Assembly: GCA_964441505.1 (NCBI GenBank)
Contig: CAYTUV010000008.1
Coordinates: 62,001-126,000 of the forward strand
DNA length: 64,000 nt
DNA from: Fen-1258 sp964441505
GTDB taxonomy: Bacteria > Bacteroidota > Ignavibacteria > Ignavibacteriales > Melioribacteraceae
Direction of reading: 5' to 3'
The position numbers and the translations under genes are program-made. A model generated the notes under the pieces. It searched no databases, was not told the origin of the DNA, and saw only the letters and a list, made by a program, of their open reading frames with translations. The number at the start of each line of letters is the position of its first letter. Position 1 is the first letter of the stretch. Shown here piece by piece: positions 42,530 to 49,974 of this stretch.

Positions 42530-42949
42530 TTACAATTTTATTTTTTCTGAATGAAGTGTGTAGTTGGATGCCGGATCAAAATATTTTTTTGAAGACAATA
42601 ACGGATAATGATTCGATCCTTTAAAAAAATTTATATCGCGCGTAAATCTGTCTGCGAACATCAATGTACCCTTGAATATGTTTGTTTCCCTAACAGCACT
42701 TATAAAGAATGATGAACATGAGGGAGAAAACGCGCAATTGTCTCCGTCAAGATCAGAAACAAAAAAGAAATATGCGTTACGTATAACCGAAAGAACCGTC
42801 AATCCAAAACCAGATTTATCAATAGTATAATCATGAGACTGATGAGTGGGAAGCTCAAAAGAAACTTGTTTAGATTCCCACTTCACCCAATCATTCTGTG
42901 CCGATAGTGATATTGCGGTAATGAAAATAATTATAAAGAGCGACTTCAT
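42530..42949 (-). CDS. Exported YidD-like protein
   Basis: 139 residues. After a signal peptide (MKSLFIIIFITAISLSAQ) and about 45 residues of unrecognised sequence comes a YidD domain: CAFSPSCSSFFISAVRETNIFKGTLMFADRFTRD, with the C-x-F-x-PSCS core and the downstream Arg. Ordinary YidD is about 70-80 residues, has no cleavable signal and helps YidC insert proteins from the cytosolic face; here the domain would lie in the periplasm. Role unknown. It leads the operon with the two TPR-like genes. Confidence 0.8.
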   Translation of the reverse strand: MKSLFIIIFITAISLSAQNDWVKWESKQVSFELPTHQSHDYTIDKSGFGLTVLSVIRNAYFFFVSDLDGDNCAFSPSCSSFFISAVRETNIFKGTLMFADRFTRDINFFKGSNHYPLLSSKKYFDPASNYTLHSEKIKL

Positions 42950-42989
42950 ATTTTACTACTCGGCATCTTTGCTACTTCGTAACTCACAC

Positions 42990-44132
42990 TTAGTCCTTCA
43001 ATAATTCCCGGGCAATTACAATTCTTTGAATCTCAGATGTTCCTTCATAGATCTCGGTAATTTTCGCATCGCGCAGATATCTTTCAACCAGATACTCTCT
43101 CACGTAACCATATCCGCCGTGAATTTGTATCGCTTCAAGCGCACATTCCACTGCTATTTTAGAAGCATACAATTTTGCCATTGCAGATTCTTTAACATGT
43201 TTTTTCCCTGCATCTTTCAAAGCTGCCGCCTGTAGAGTTAAAAGTTTTGCGGCTTCAACCTTGGTTGACATGTCGGCCAGTTTGAATTGAATTGCCTGAT
43301 GATGGGCAATTTCCGTTCCGAATGCTTTTCTGGTTTTGGCATATTTAGTGGAAACTTCAAGTGCGCCTTCTGCAATTCCAACAGCTTGAGAAGCAATTCC
43401 AATTCTTCCACCATTGAGAGTTTCCATTGCAAAATTAAATCCTTTACCAACTTCCCAAATAACATTTTCTTCAGGCACTCTGCAATTTTCAAAAGTCAAC
43501 GAGCAAGTATCACTGCTGCGGATTCCAAGTTTATCTTCTTTAACACCATGTCCAAAACCGGGTGTTCCTTTTTCAACTAAAAAGGTTGTTATACCGTGAT
43601 GGGCTTTCTCTTTATCGGTCTGAGTTACAACCAAATAATAATCAGCAGATGTTCCGTTGGTGATCCAGTTTTTCATTCCGTTAATAACCCAATGATCTCC
43701 ATCTTTAACCGCAGAAGTTTGTTGATGTGTAGCATCACTTCCGGCTTCGGGTTCTGAAAGAGCAAACGCTCCAAGTTTTTCTCCGCGCGCAAGTGGTTTC
43801 AAATATTTTTCTTTAATGAAATCACTTCCCCACTTTTCCAATCCATAACAAACCAAGGAATTATTTACAGACATAATTACACCAAGACTGGCATCAACTT
43901 TGGAAATTTCTATCATCGCCAAGACATAACTCACGGCATCTAAACCCGCACCATCATACTGCGGTGCGACCATCATCCCCATAAATCCAAGTTCGCCTAG
44001 TTTTTTAACAATTTCGGTAGGATACTCTGCTTCTATATCGCGCTTTACAGCAGATGGTGCAATTTCAGATTCCGCAAACTCACGTGCGGTTTGTTGAATC
44101 ATCAATTGTTCTTCGGTTAATTCGAAATTCAT
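42990..44132 (-). CDS. Acyl-CoA dehydrogenase
   Basis: 380 residues from the ATG at 44130-44132 (MNFELTEEQLMIQQTAREFAESEI), with GGAGA upstream; a reading to 44195 adds 21 residues without support. FAD and substrate motifs: FALSEPEAGSDATHQQTSA, WITNGTSADYYLVVTQTD, GGRIGIASQAVGIAEGALE, and the catalytic Glu in ITEIYEGTSEIQRIVIARELL. The Glu position and length fit short/branched-chain or butyryl-CoA dehydrogenases. Role: first step of fatty-acid or amino-acid beta-oxidation, with ETF as acceptor. Single gene; divergent from rlmN. Confidence 0.93.
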   Translation of the reverse strand: MNFELTEEQLMIQQTAREFAESEIAPSAVKRDIEAEYPTEIVKKLGELGFMGMMVAPQYDGAGLDAVSYVLAMIEISKVDASLGVIMSVNNSLVCYGLEKWGSDFIKEKYLKPLARGEKLGAFALSEPEAGSDATHQQTSAVKDGDHWVINGMKNWITNGTSADYYLVVTQTDKEKAHHGITTFLVEKGTPGFGHGVKEDKLGIRSSDTCSLTFENCRVPEENVIWEVGKGFNFAMETLNGGRIGIASQAVGIAEGALEVSTKYAKTRKAFGTEIAHHQAIQFKLADMSTKVEAAKLLTLQAAALKDAGKKHVKESAMAKLYASKIAVECALEAIQIHGGYGYVREYLVERYLRDAKITEIYEGTSEIQRIVIARELLKD

Positions 44133-44241
44133 CTGTTCTCCAAAATTTGATTTATTTTTATTAATTTGAATGCAAACTAAAGAATGCCTCTCCAAATTTC
44201 AATTTTTCTCGATACTAAATAGTTGCCGAATTACTCGTTAT

Positions 44242-44273
44242 TTTGTCACTTTGAGAGTTCATGCCTATATTTG
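44242..44273 (+). promoter_or_regulatory. Bacteroidota-type promoter before rlmN
   Basis: TTTG (44242-44245), 20-base spacer, TATATTTG (44266-44273), matching the TTTG/TAnnTTTG consensus of primary sigma factor promoters in Bacteroidota. The ATG of rlmN starts only six bases after the -7 box, implying a nearly leaderless transcript. Confidence 0.6.
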
Positions 44274-44279
44274 CATCGG

Positions 44280-45344
44280 ATGAACACAAAAGGAAAAAAA
44301 ATACAGTTAAAAGGGTTAACACTGCCTGAGCTTCAAAATTACTTTGTTTCTATTGACGAGCCGAGATTCCGTGCGCAGCAAGTTTTCAATTGGATGTACA
44401 ACCACCTTTCGACTGATTTTTCGGAAATGGAAAATCTCTCTAAGGAACTCAGACAGAAACTTGTTACGAACTGCGAACTGCAAACTTTAAACTTAATAAC
44501 TACACAGGCTTCGCCATCAAGCGGTACAAAAAAATATTTATTTTCAACTCATGATAACCGCAAAATCGAATCTGTTGTTATACCGGAGAAAGATAGAAAT
44601 ACGCTTTGCATTTCAACTCAGGTTGGTTGCCCGCTCGATTGCAAATTCTGTGCAACCGGTCTGATGGGTTATAAAAGAAATCTATCTACCGGCGAAGTTA
44701 TTGACCAATATTTACTCGCGGCTAAAGAATACGGTAAAGAGAATATTACGAATATCGTTTTTATGGGGATGGGTGAGCCGCTTTTGAATTATGGCACTAC
44801 ACTGAAGAGCATTGAGATTTTTACACATGAATTGACAAAGGCCTTAAGCAGGAAAAGAATAACAGTTTCAACTGCGGGAATTGCGCCGAAGATAATTGAC
44901 CTGGCAGACAGAAATTTAAGGGTTAAACTCGCCTTCTCACTTCATTCAGCCTTTGAAGATGTCCGTACTCAAATAATGCCGATTAATAAAAAATATTCTC
45001 TAAAGCAAAATGTGGAAGCGCTGAAGTACTATGCAAAAAAAACAAAAACCCGCATCACTTTTGAATATACGATGCTGAAAGATCTCAATGACCGGCCAAA
45101 AGATGTGAAAGCACTGACTGCACTTTGTAGTTCACTTCCTTCTAAAATCAACATTATTCCTTTTAACAGTATCAGGCATATGAATCCAGGAGGAATTTCA
45201 GCTGAACTGGAACCCACCGCTCTGAATGATATTCATCTCTTCGCAGATAAACTTCGCAATAATAACATAACAGTAATGATTCGAGAAACTCAGGGTGATG
45301 ATATTGCAGCGGCGTGCGGACAACTGGCGGTAAGGGCTAATTAG
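44280..45344 (+). CDS. rlmN: Dual-specificity RNA methyltransferase RlmN
   Basis: 354 residues from the ATG at 44280 (MNTKGKKIQLKGLTLPEL). A radical-SAM enzyme methylating C2 of A2503 in 23S rRNA and A37 of some tRNAs. Radical-SAM cluster CPLDCKFCATG (C-x3-C-x2-C) is about residue 120; GEVIDQYLLA, FMGMGEPLLNY and the methyl-carrying Cys in AAACGQLA near the C-terminus are all present. The upstream extension to 44223 is not supported. The end overlaps the convergent MocA-like gene by 8 bp. Confidence 0.95.
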   Translation: MNTKGKKIQLKGLTLPELQNYFVSIDEPRFRAQQVFNWMYNHLSTDFSEMENLSKELRQKLVTNCELQTLNLITTQASPSSGTKKYLFSTHDNRKIESVVIPEKDRNTLCISTQVGCPLDCKFCATGLMGYKRNLSTGEVIDQYLLAAKEYGKENITNIVFMGMGEPLLNYGTTLKSIEIFTHELTKALSRKRITVSTAGIAPKIIDLADRNLRVKLAFSLHSAFEDVRTQIMPINKKYSLKQNVEALKYYAKKTKTRITFEYTMLKDLNDRPKDVKALTALCSSLPSKINIIPFNSIRHMNPGGISAELEPTALNDIHLFADKLRNNNITVMIRETQGDDIAAACGQLAVRAN

Positions 45345-45954
45345 TTAATCTTGCCTGAAATAATTTTAGATCTTCCGGTGTATCAAAGTCTTTTAGTATT
45401 TGCGGGTATGTACAATTCCAGTTTTTCTTTTTTGTTAAACCGTCATCTCTTATCAACCGCAGTATATGATTTTCCGGGCTTGAAATAATTTTTTCGAATA
45501 TAGTTTTTTTGAACATTACAGGATGACCCTCTTTTTCTTCGAAGATTGGTTGGATCCAGTCGTATTTCTCATCAAGCTGAGAAATAAATTCTTTATAAAA
45601 TTTTTCCTTATGAAATGGCTGGTCAACAAAGTGAAATAACACCCAATCTGCATCAGAGAGTTCTTTCAACCCGGTTTGAAGTGAACAGAACATTCCTTTT
45701 TCATAATCGGGATTAACAATAATTTTAACTCGTGGGAATAGATTATTTTCAATGAAGGCAAACTTGATCGTATCTTCAACTTCTATACTTTTGTGTCCGG
45801 TAACAATAATTACATTTTCGCAAACATCAAGAAGCTTTTTTGTAATAAGAACGATGAATGGATTGTTATTGTAATCCATCAAAGGTTTAAAATCACCCAT
45901 TCTTTTAGATAAGCCCGCCGCTATCAGTAATCCGCTAATCTTTTTTTTAATCAT
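45337..45954 (-). CDS. MocA/MobA-like nucleotidyltransferase
   Basis: About 205 residues from the ATG at 45952-45954; a GTG further upstream is possible. Motifs: KKISGLLIAAGLSKRMGDFKPLMDYNNNPFIVLI (N-terminal NTP site), VIIVTGHKSIEVED, and WVLFHFVDQPFH with the metal Asp. It fits the MocA family (molybdenum cofactor cytidylyltransferase, E. coli YgfJ/MocA) better than MobA. CTP or another NTP is added to a molybdopterin or a sugar phosphate. Its place beside YgeW/YgeY/YgfK-like genes recalls YgfJ in E. coli. Confidence 0.8.
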   Translation of the reverse strand: MIKKKISGLLIAAGLSKRMGDFKPLMDYNNNPFIVLITKKLLDVCENVIIVTGHKSIEVEDTIKFAFIENNLFPRVKIIVNPDYEKGMFCSLQTGLKELSDADWVLFHFVDQPFHKEKFYKEFISQLDEKYDWIQPIFEEKEGHPVMFKKTIFEKIISSPENHILRLIRDDGLTKKKNWNCTYPQILKDFDTPEDLKLFQARLTN

Positions 45955-46078
45955 ATCAGAATAAATATCAATTATACCAGGCACTGGAAAGCTAGTTGCC
46001 TTCAGTATGGTTTATCTTAATAGAGATTCCCCTTGAATTATTTCCCATGGCTATATACCGGTAAATTACCATTTAATT

Positions 46079-47338
46079 TTACTGCAACATTTTTTTCAAT
46101 TGATCAGCATTAACTGCTTCCAATTCTTTATTCCAACTCCGCAATGAAGACATATCTTTCAATCCATTACCTGTAAAAAGAAGCAAGGCTGTTTCATTAT
46201 TCGATTTGTTGAAGGTAGTATATTTTCTGAATGCCGCAAAAGCTGAAGATGAAGACGGTTCTAGAAGTAAACCATATTCTTGAGCAACATATTTTTGAGC
46301 ATCCAATATTTCCGCATCGCTTACTTCAACAGCATCACCATTGGATTTCACAATTGCATCGTAAGCCATGTATAAACATCTTGGTGCACCTGCGCAGATT
46401 GAATCGGCCACACTCGAAGCAGGCTTGTATTCAAATTTTTGATTTGATTTATATCTCACAACAGCATTACCTCCCGCAGCTTGAACGCAAATCAGTTTCG
46501 GTATTTTTTCAATCCAGCTAAGTTCTTTCAACTCCCATAATCCTTTGTAAAGTCCTGAGAGAATTACACCATCACCCGTAGGGACAAAAATAATTTCAGG
46601 CATGAATCCTTTTGTCGAAATAAAAATATCATAAGCGGCAGATTTTTTCCCCTCAATTGTAAGTGGATTATATGCAGTGTTACGGTTATACCATTTTCTT
46701 TCTGCTGAGATCTCAAGACAGGTATCAAAAGCCAGATCATAGTCGCCATCTACTAAATATATTTCTGCACCATAAGATTGGATCTGTATTCTTTTTGCTT
46801 CGGGAATGTTTTTGGGAACGAATATGACCGAACTTAGACCTAATCGTGCACAAATTCCAGCAAGAGAAGAGCCAGCATTTCCTGTGGAGGCGGCAGCAAT
46901 CTTATCAATTCCAAGCTGAATAGCCTTGAGAGCAACCAGACCTGACGCACGATCCTTATACGACAATGTCGGGTTGCGAGTGTCATCTAATACTTGAAAA
47001 CTTTTCCCTTCGTACGATAATTCTTGCAAACAATTTTTTGCTAGAGAAATTCTTGCCAGAGTGTTGTCATCTACACCTTTTATTTTGTCGTTCTCAAATT
47101 CAAGAGGCCACAGATAGCCGTAATTCCAGAATTTCCCCGGCGACAGTTTTAGAAATTCCTCTTTTGAATGATCTTTTTTAATAGACTCATAATCATACTC
47201 AATGCGAAGAACTCCACGCAACGGCTGGTTCTTTTCAATCGAACCGCATTCTGGGCAGAGATATATTAAGCGACTCTCTATATCATCCTTATCAAAGGTC
47301 TTTCCGCAATCGAAACATTTGTAAATGTATTTTTTCAT
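46079..47338 (-). CDS. thrC: Threonine synthase-like PLP enzyme
   Basis: 419 residues, fold-type II. The N-terminus is a zinc ribbon (YKCFDCGKTFDK...LIYLCPECGSIE), then the PLP lysine in TRNPTLSYKDRASGLVALKAI (about residue 125), AASTGNAGSSLAGICARLG, and VPTGDGVILSGLYKGL with the phosphate-binding loop. That is the longer archaeal-type threonine synthase form, converting O-phosphohomoserine to threonine. In the E. coli yge/ygf region the gene at this position is YgeX, diaminopropionate ammonia-lyase, another fold-type II PLP enzyme, so the substrate in this cluster is open. Separated from the carbamoyltransferase gene by a 104-bp repeat-bearing gap. Confidence 0.82.
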   Translation of the reverse strand: MKKYIYKCFDCGKTFDKDDIESRLIYLCPECGSIEKNQPLRGVLRIEYDYESIKKDHSKEEFLKLSPGKFWNYGYLWPLEFENDKIKGVDDNTLARISLAKNCLQELSYEGKSFQVLDDTRNPTLSYKDRASGLVALKAIQLGIDKIAAASTGNAGSSLAGICARLGLSSVIFVPKNIPEAKRIQIQSYGAEIYLVDGDYDLAFDTCLEISAERKWYNRNTAYNPLTIEGKKSAAYDIFISTKGFMPEIIFVPTGDGVILSGLYKGLWELKELSWIEKIPKLICVQAAGGNAVVRYKSNQKFEYKPASSVADSICAGAPRCLYMAYDAIVKSNGDAVEVSDAEILDAQKYVAQEYGLLLEPSSSSAFAAFRKYTTFNKSNNETALLLFTGNGLKDMSSLRSWNKELEAVNADQLKKMLQ

Positions 47339-47355
47339 ATTTCATATAAGGAATA

Positions 47356-47435
47356 GCACGCAGATTTTTTATGATTATTATGATTAATTATGATCTTAAT
47401 AAATCATAAACGATCATAATGATCCGCGTTCCATT
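47356..47435. repeat. Intergenic hairpin repeat, family A (GCACGCAGATTT...ATCCGCGTTCCATT)
   Basis: Starts GCACGCAGATTTTTTATGAT and ends GATCCGCGTTCCATT, with several ATGATTAAT-type inner palindromes. Copy 2 at 63852-63926, in the sufB-sufC gap, shares both ends and the inner words. Confidence 0.7.
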
Positions 47436-47442
47436 TTTTGTT

Positions 47443-48453
47443 TTACATTGTTAATCCCATAATTGCTTTTGCCGTGTGAAGACGATTCTCCGCCTCATCA
47501 AATACAATTGATATACTCGGATTATCCAGAATTTCATCGGTTACTTCATTATTTCTATCTGCCGGGAGGGCATGCATTAATTTAACGTTCTTATCAGCCA
47601 GTTTAATTTTCTTATCGTCGCATATCCAGTTTTTATATTTCTCAAGATTACTTTTCATTTCTTTTTTGCATTCATCTTCATTCGCCAGATAATGTTCCTC
47701 TTCATAATAGCCAAAACCTCCCCAGTTTTTCGGAACAACAATGTGAGCGCCTTCAAATGCCTCGTCCATATTATTAGTGAAGCGTAAACTTCCTCCCCCT
47801 TCTTTAGAATTCAATTGAGCTTTCTCAACAATATTTTTACTCAGCGGAAATTCCTTTGGATGTGCGACGGTAACATCAATTCCGTAACGGGGAAACAAGA
47901 GAATCTGTGTCTGAGGAACGCTTAGTGGTTTCGAATGTGTGGCTGCATAAGCCCACGAAACAGTAACTTTTAATCTTTCGGTATTTCTACCCATATGTTC
48001 AAAGATAGTCATCAAATCTGCAAGTCCCTGAAATGGATGATAGACATCATCCTGAAGCGACATAACAGGTTTTCGTGAATACTGAGCGAGTTCATTCAAA
48101 TATTTGTTGCCGACTCCATAGAAACAATTTCTGCATGCTATGCCGTGACCCATACGGCTAAGAATTATAGCCGTGTCTTTTGCAACTTCACCATGTGTGA
48201 TCTGCATTTTGTCCGGGGTCAGATCATGAGCATGTCCGCCAAGCTGAGTCATTCCTGCTTCCATCGAGTTTCTTGTACGGGTTGACTGTTCAAAAAACAT
48301 CATGAATAAAGTTTTATATGGCAGCCAGAGTGTCTGCTCTTCAGCGTAGAATTTTTTCTTCAAGTCGAACGCAGTCTCGAAAACTATATCGAGTTCTTCT
48401 TTTGTCCAGTTGTCTTCTGTTATAAAATGTCTTCCTTTAAATCGTGTTTCCAT
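47443..48453 (-). CDS. YgeW-like knotted carbamoyltransferase
   Basis: 336 residues of the aspartate/ornithine carbamoyltransferase superfamily. Carbamoyl-phosphate site FEQSTRTRNSMEAGM; then GVGNKYLNELAQY, VSWAYAATHSKPLSVPQTQ and TVAHPKEFPLSKNIVEKA, all close in wording to E. coli YgeW as I recall it. The C-terminus differs: LMHALPADRNNEVTDEILDNP in place of the MHCLPAD of YgeW, followed by a standard OTC-like ending (VFDEAENRLHTAKAIM). Substrate is not known. It lies 109 bp below YgeY, with a repeat between. Ornithine or N-acetylornithine carbamoyltransferase remains possible. Confidence 0.8.
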   Translation of the reverse strand: METRFKGRHFITEDNWTKEELDIVFETAFDLKKKFYAEEQTLWLPYKTLFMMFFEQSTRTRNSMEAGMTQLGGHAHDLTPDKMQITHGEVAKDTAIILSRMGHGIACRNCFYGVGNKYLNELAQYSRKPVMSLQDDVYHPFQGLADLMTIFEHMGRNTERLKVTVSWAYAATHSKPLSVPQTQILLFPRYGIDVTVAHPKEFPLSKNIVEKAQLNSKEGGGSLRFTNNMDEAFEGAHIVVPKNWGGFGYYEEEHYLANEDECKKEMKSNLEKYKNWICDDKKIKLADKNVKLMHALPADRNNEVTDEILDNPSISIVFDEAENRLHTAKAIMGLTM

Positions 48454-48475
48454 TTATAGCTCCTTATTATTAATA

Positions 48476-48559
48476 GAACGCTGATAACACAGATGAAACT
48501 GATCTTCACAGATTAATCAGAGGGAATCCGTTGAATCTGTTTTATCCGTGTGCTATTTC
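48476..48559. repeat. Intergenic repeat, family B (GAACGCTGATAACACAGATG type)
   Basis: The gap before the carbamoyltransferase gene is filled by GAACGCTGATAACACAGATG...GAATCTGTTTTATCCGTGTG and CTATTT. It recurs at 61625-61710. In both places it runs up to, or onto, the stop codon of the upstream gene. Confidence 0.75.
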
Positions 48560-48561
48560 TT

Positions 48562-49770
48562 CTAAATATTTTCAATCAACTCGAATGGGAACAACGAATA
48601 AAATTTTGTTGCCTTAAGCAGATCGTTCAGTATAAGTTCTTCTTTGGATGAATGAGCGAGTTCCTCTTTGCCCGGCGCAAAACCAATTGTCGGAATTCCA
48701 AAATGTCCAGCCGTTGCAACACCATTTGTCGAGAAACTCCACACACCGCTTTTAGCTTTTCCAATCGATGCTTTTGAGGTTCTCATAGCCGCATCAACTA
48801 ACGGATGTTTTTCATCGTAAACCCATGTCGGAAAATATGCTTCCTGTGTAAAGCTGGTTCCCTTCCAACTGACACCTTCAACATTTGGAATGGAAATTTT
48901 TGCATCGCTTTTATGTTTCTTGATTATCTCTTTCAATTCTTTTATGACAGAATTTTTGTTTTCGCCAATTGTCATTCTTCTATCAAGATGAATCTGGCAA
49001 AAGTCTGATACTGAACAGGTAGAGGGTGCTTTCGAAACAATCTGACTTACGGTTACCGATCCTTTACCAAGCGGCTGTTTTGGTTTTAGTTTTTTGTCGA
49101 GCCTCTCTATCTCGGCAACAATCGGCATCATCTTATAGATTGCGTTTATGCCCTTCTGGTTATGCGCTCCGTGAGCGGATTTTCCGGTTGCAGTAATTTT
49201 CAGTTCCATTCTGCCGCGTTGTCCACGGTAAACTTTAAGATCGGTCGGTTCGCCAAGCACAACGTAATCAGGCTTTATTCCTTCGTTGGCAATTATGTGA
49301 TAGAGAGGATAACCATCTGCATCTTCTTCCAGCACCGAACCGACAACATAAAGAGTGAAAGGAAAGTTATTGCCGTAAATTTGTTTCAGTACTTTCCCTG
49401 CTATCATAAATCCAGCCATAGCAGGTTTCTCATCAACTACACCGCGACCGTACATTTTGCCATTTACAATTTGGCCCCCAAATGGTGGATGCGCCCAAGT
49501 CTCGGTCTCGGTTACTTTCACCGTGTCAATATGCGCATCAAACAAAATTTTAATCGGCCCGTTTCCAATTCTTCCAATTGCATTTCCGAATCCATCGTGA
49601 TACGCTTCATCAAACCCGAATTCCTTCATTTTAGAAACAATGAATTCAACTATTTCCTTTTCCTCACCGCTGTAACTTTTTATCTGAATTAGTTTCTGAA
49701 TTAACGAAAAGAGATTTTCCTTTTCGCTTTCAACCGCGCTGAATAATTTTCCTTTCATTGAATTTTCCAT
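48562..49770 (-). CDS. ygeY: YgeY-like M20 metallo-hydrolase
   Basis: 402 residues of the M20 peptidase/deacylase family. Metal ligands: ILFDAHIDTVKV (His/Asp), VVDEKPAM (Asp), EEDADGYPLY (Glu-Glu), and GEPTDLKVYRGQRGRMEL. The block IHLDRRMTIGENKNSV and SFSTNGVATAGHFGIPTIGFAPGKEELAHS match the YgeY subgroup (selenium-metabolism-linked hydrolase) as I know it. The start MENSMKGK is given; a second Met follows at position 5. Substrate probably an N-acyl or carbamoyl amino compound. Divergent from ygfK. Confidence 0.83.
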   Translation of the reverse strand: MENSMKGKLFSAVESEKENLFSLIQKLIQIKSYSGEEKEIVEFIVSKMKEFGFDEAYHDGFGNAIGRIGNGPIKILFDAHIDTVKVTETETWAHPPFGGQIVNGKMYGRGVVDEKPAMAGFMIAGKVLKQIYGNNFPFTLYVVGSVLEEDADGYPLYHIIANEGIKPDYVVLGEPTDLKVYRGQRGRMELKITATGKSAHGAHNQKGINAIYKMMPIVAEIERLDKKLKPKQPLGKGSVTVSQIVSKAPSTCSVSDFCQIHLDRRMTIGENKNSVIKELKEIIKKHKSDAKISIPNVEGVSWKGTSFTQEAYFPTWVYDEKHPLVDAAMRTSKASIGKAKSGVWSFSTNGVATAGHFGIPTIGFAPGKEELAHSSKEELILNDLLKATKFYSLFPFELIENI

Positions 49771-49974
49771 TTAGCAACCATCTGATTTTATTTTAGAAAT
49801 ATTTTTAGCCGTTAATCTGATTTTTGTGTTTTCTGTCGAACCCACCTGACACTTTGCAGCCAGCGGTGTATCAGAGTAACAGAAAATTTTAATAGGAAAT
49901 TACAAAATTGCTTTCACACTTAATACCGTTATGTCTTATATTTATTATTAACAAGAATAATTTTGGGATTTATT

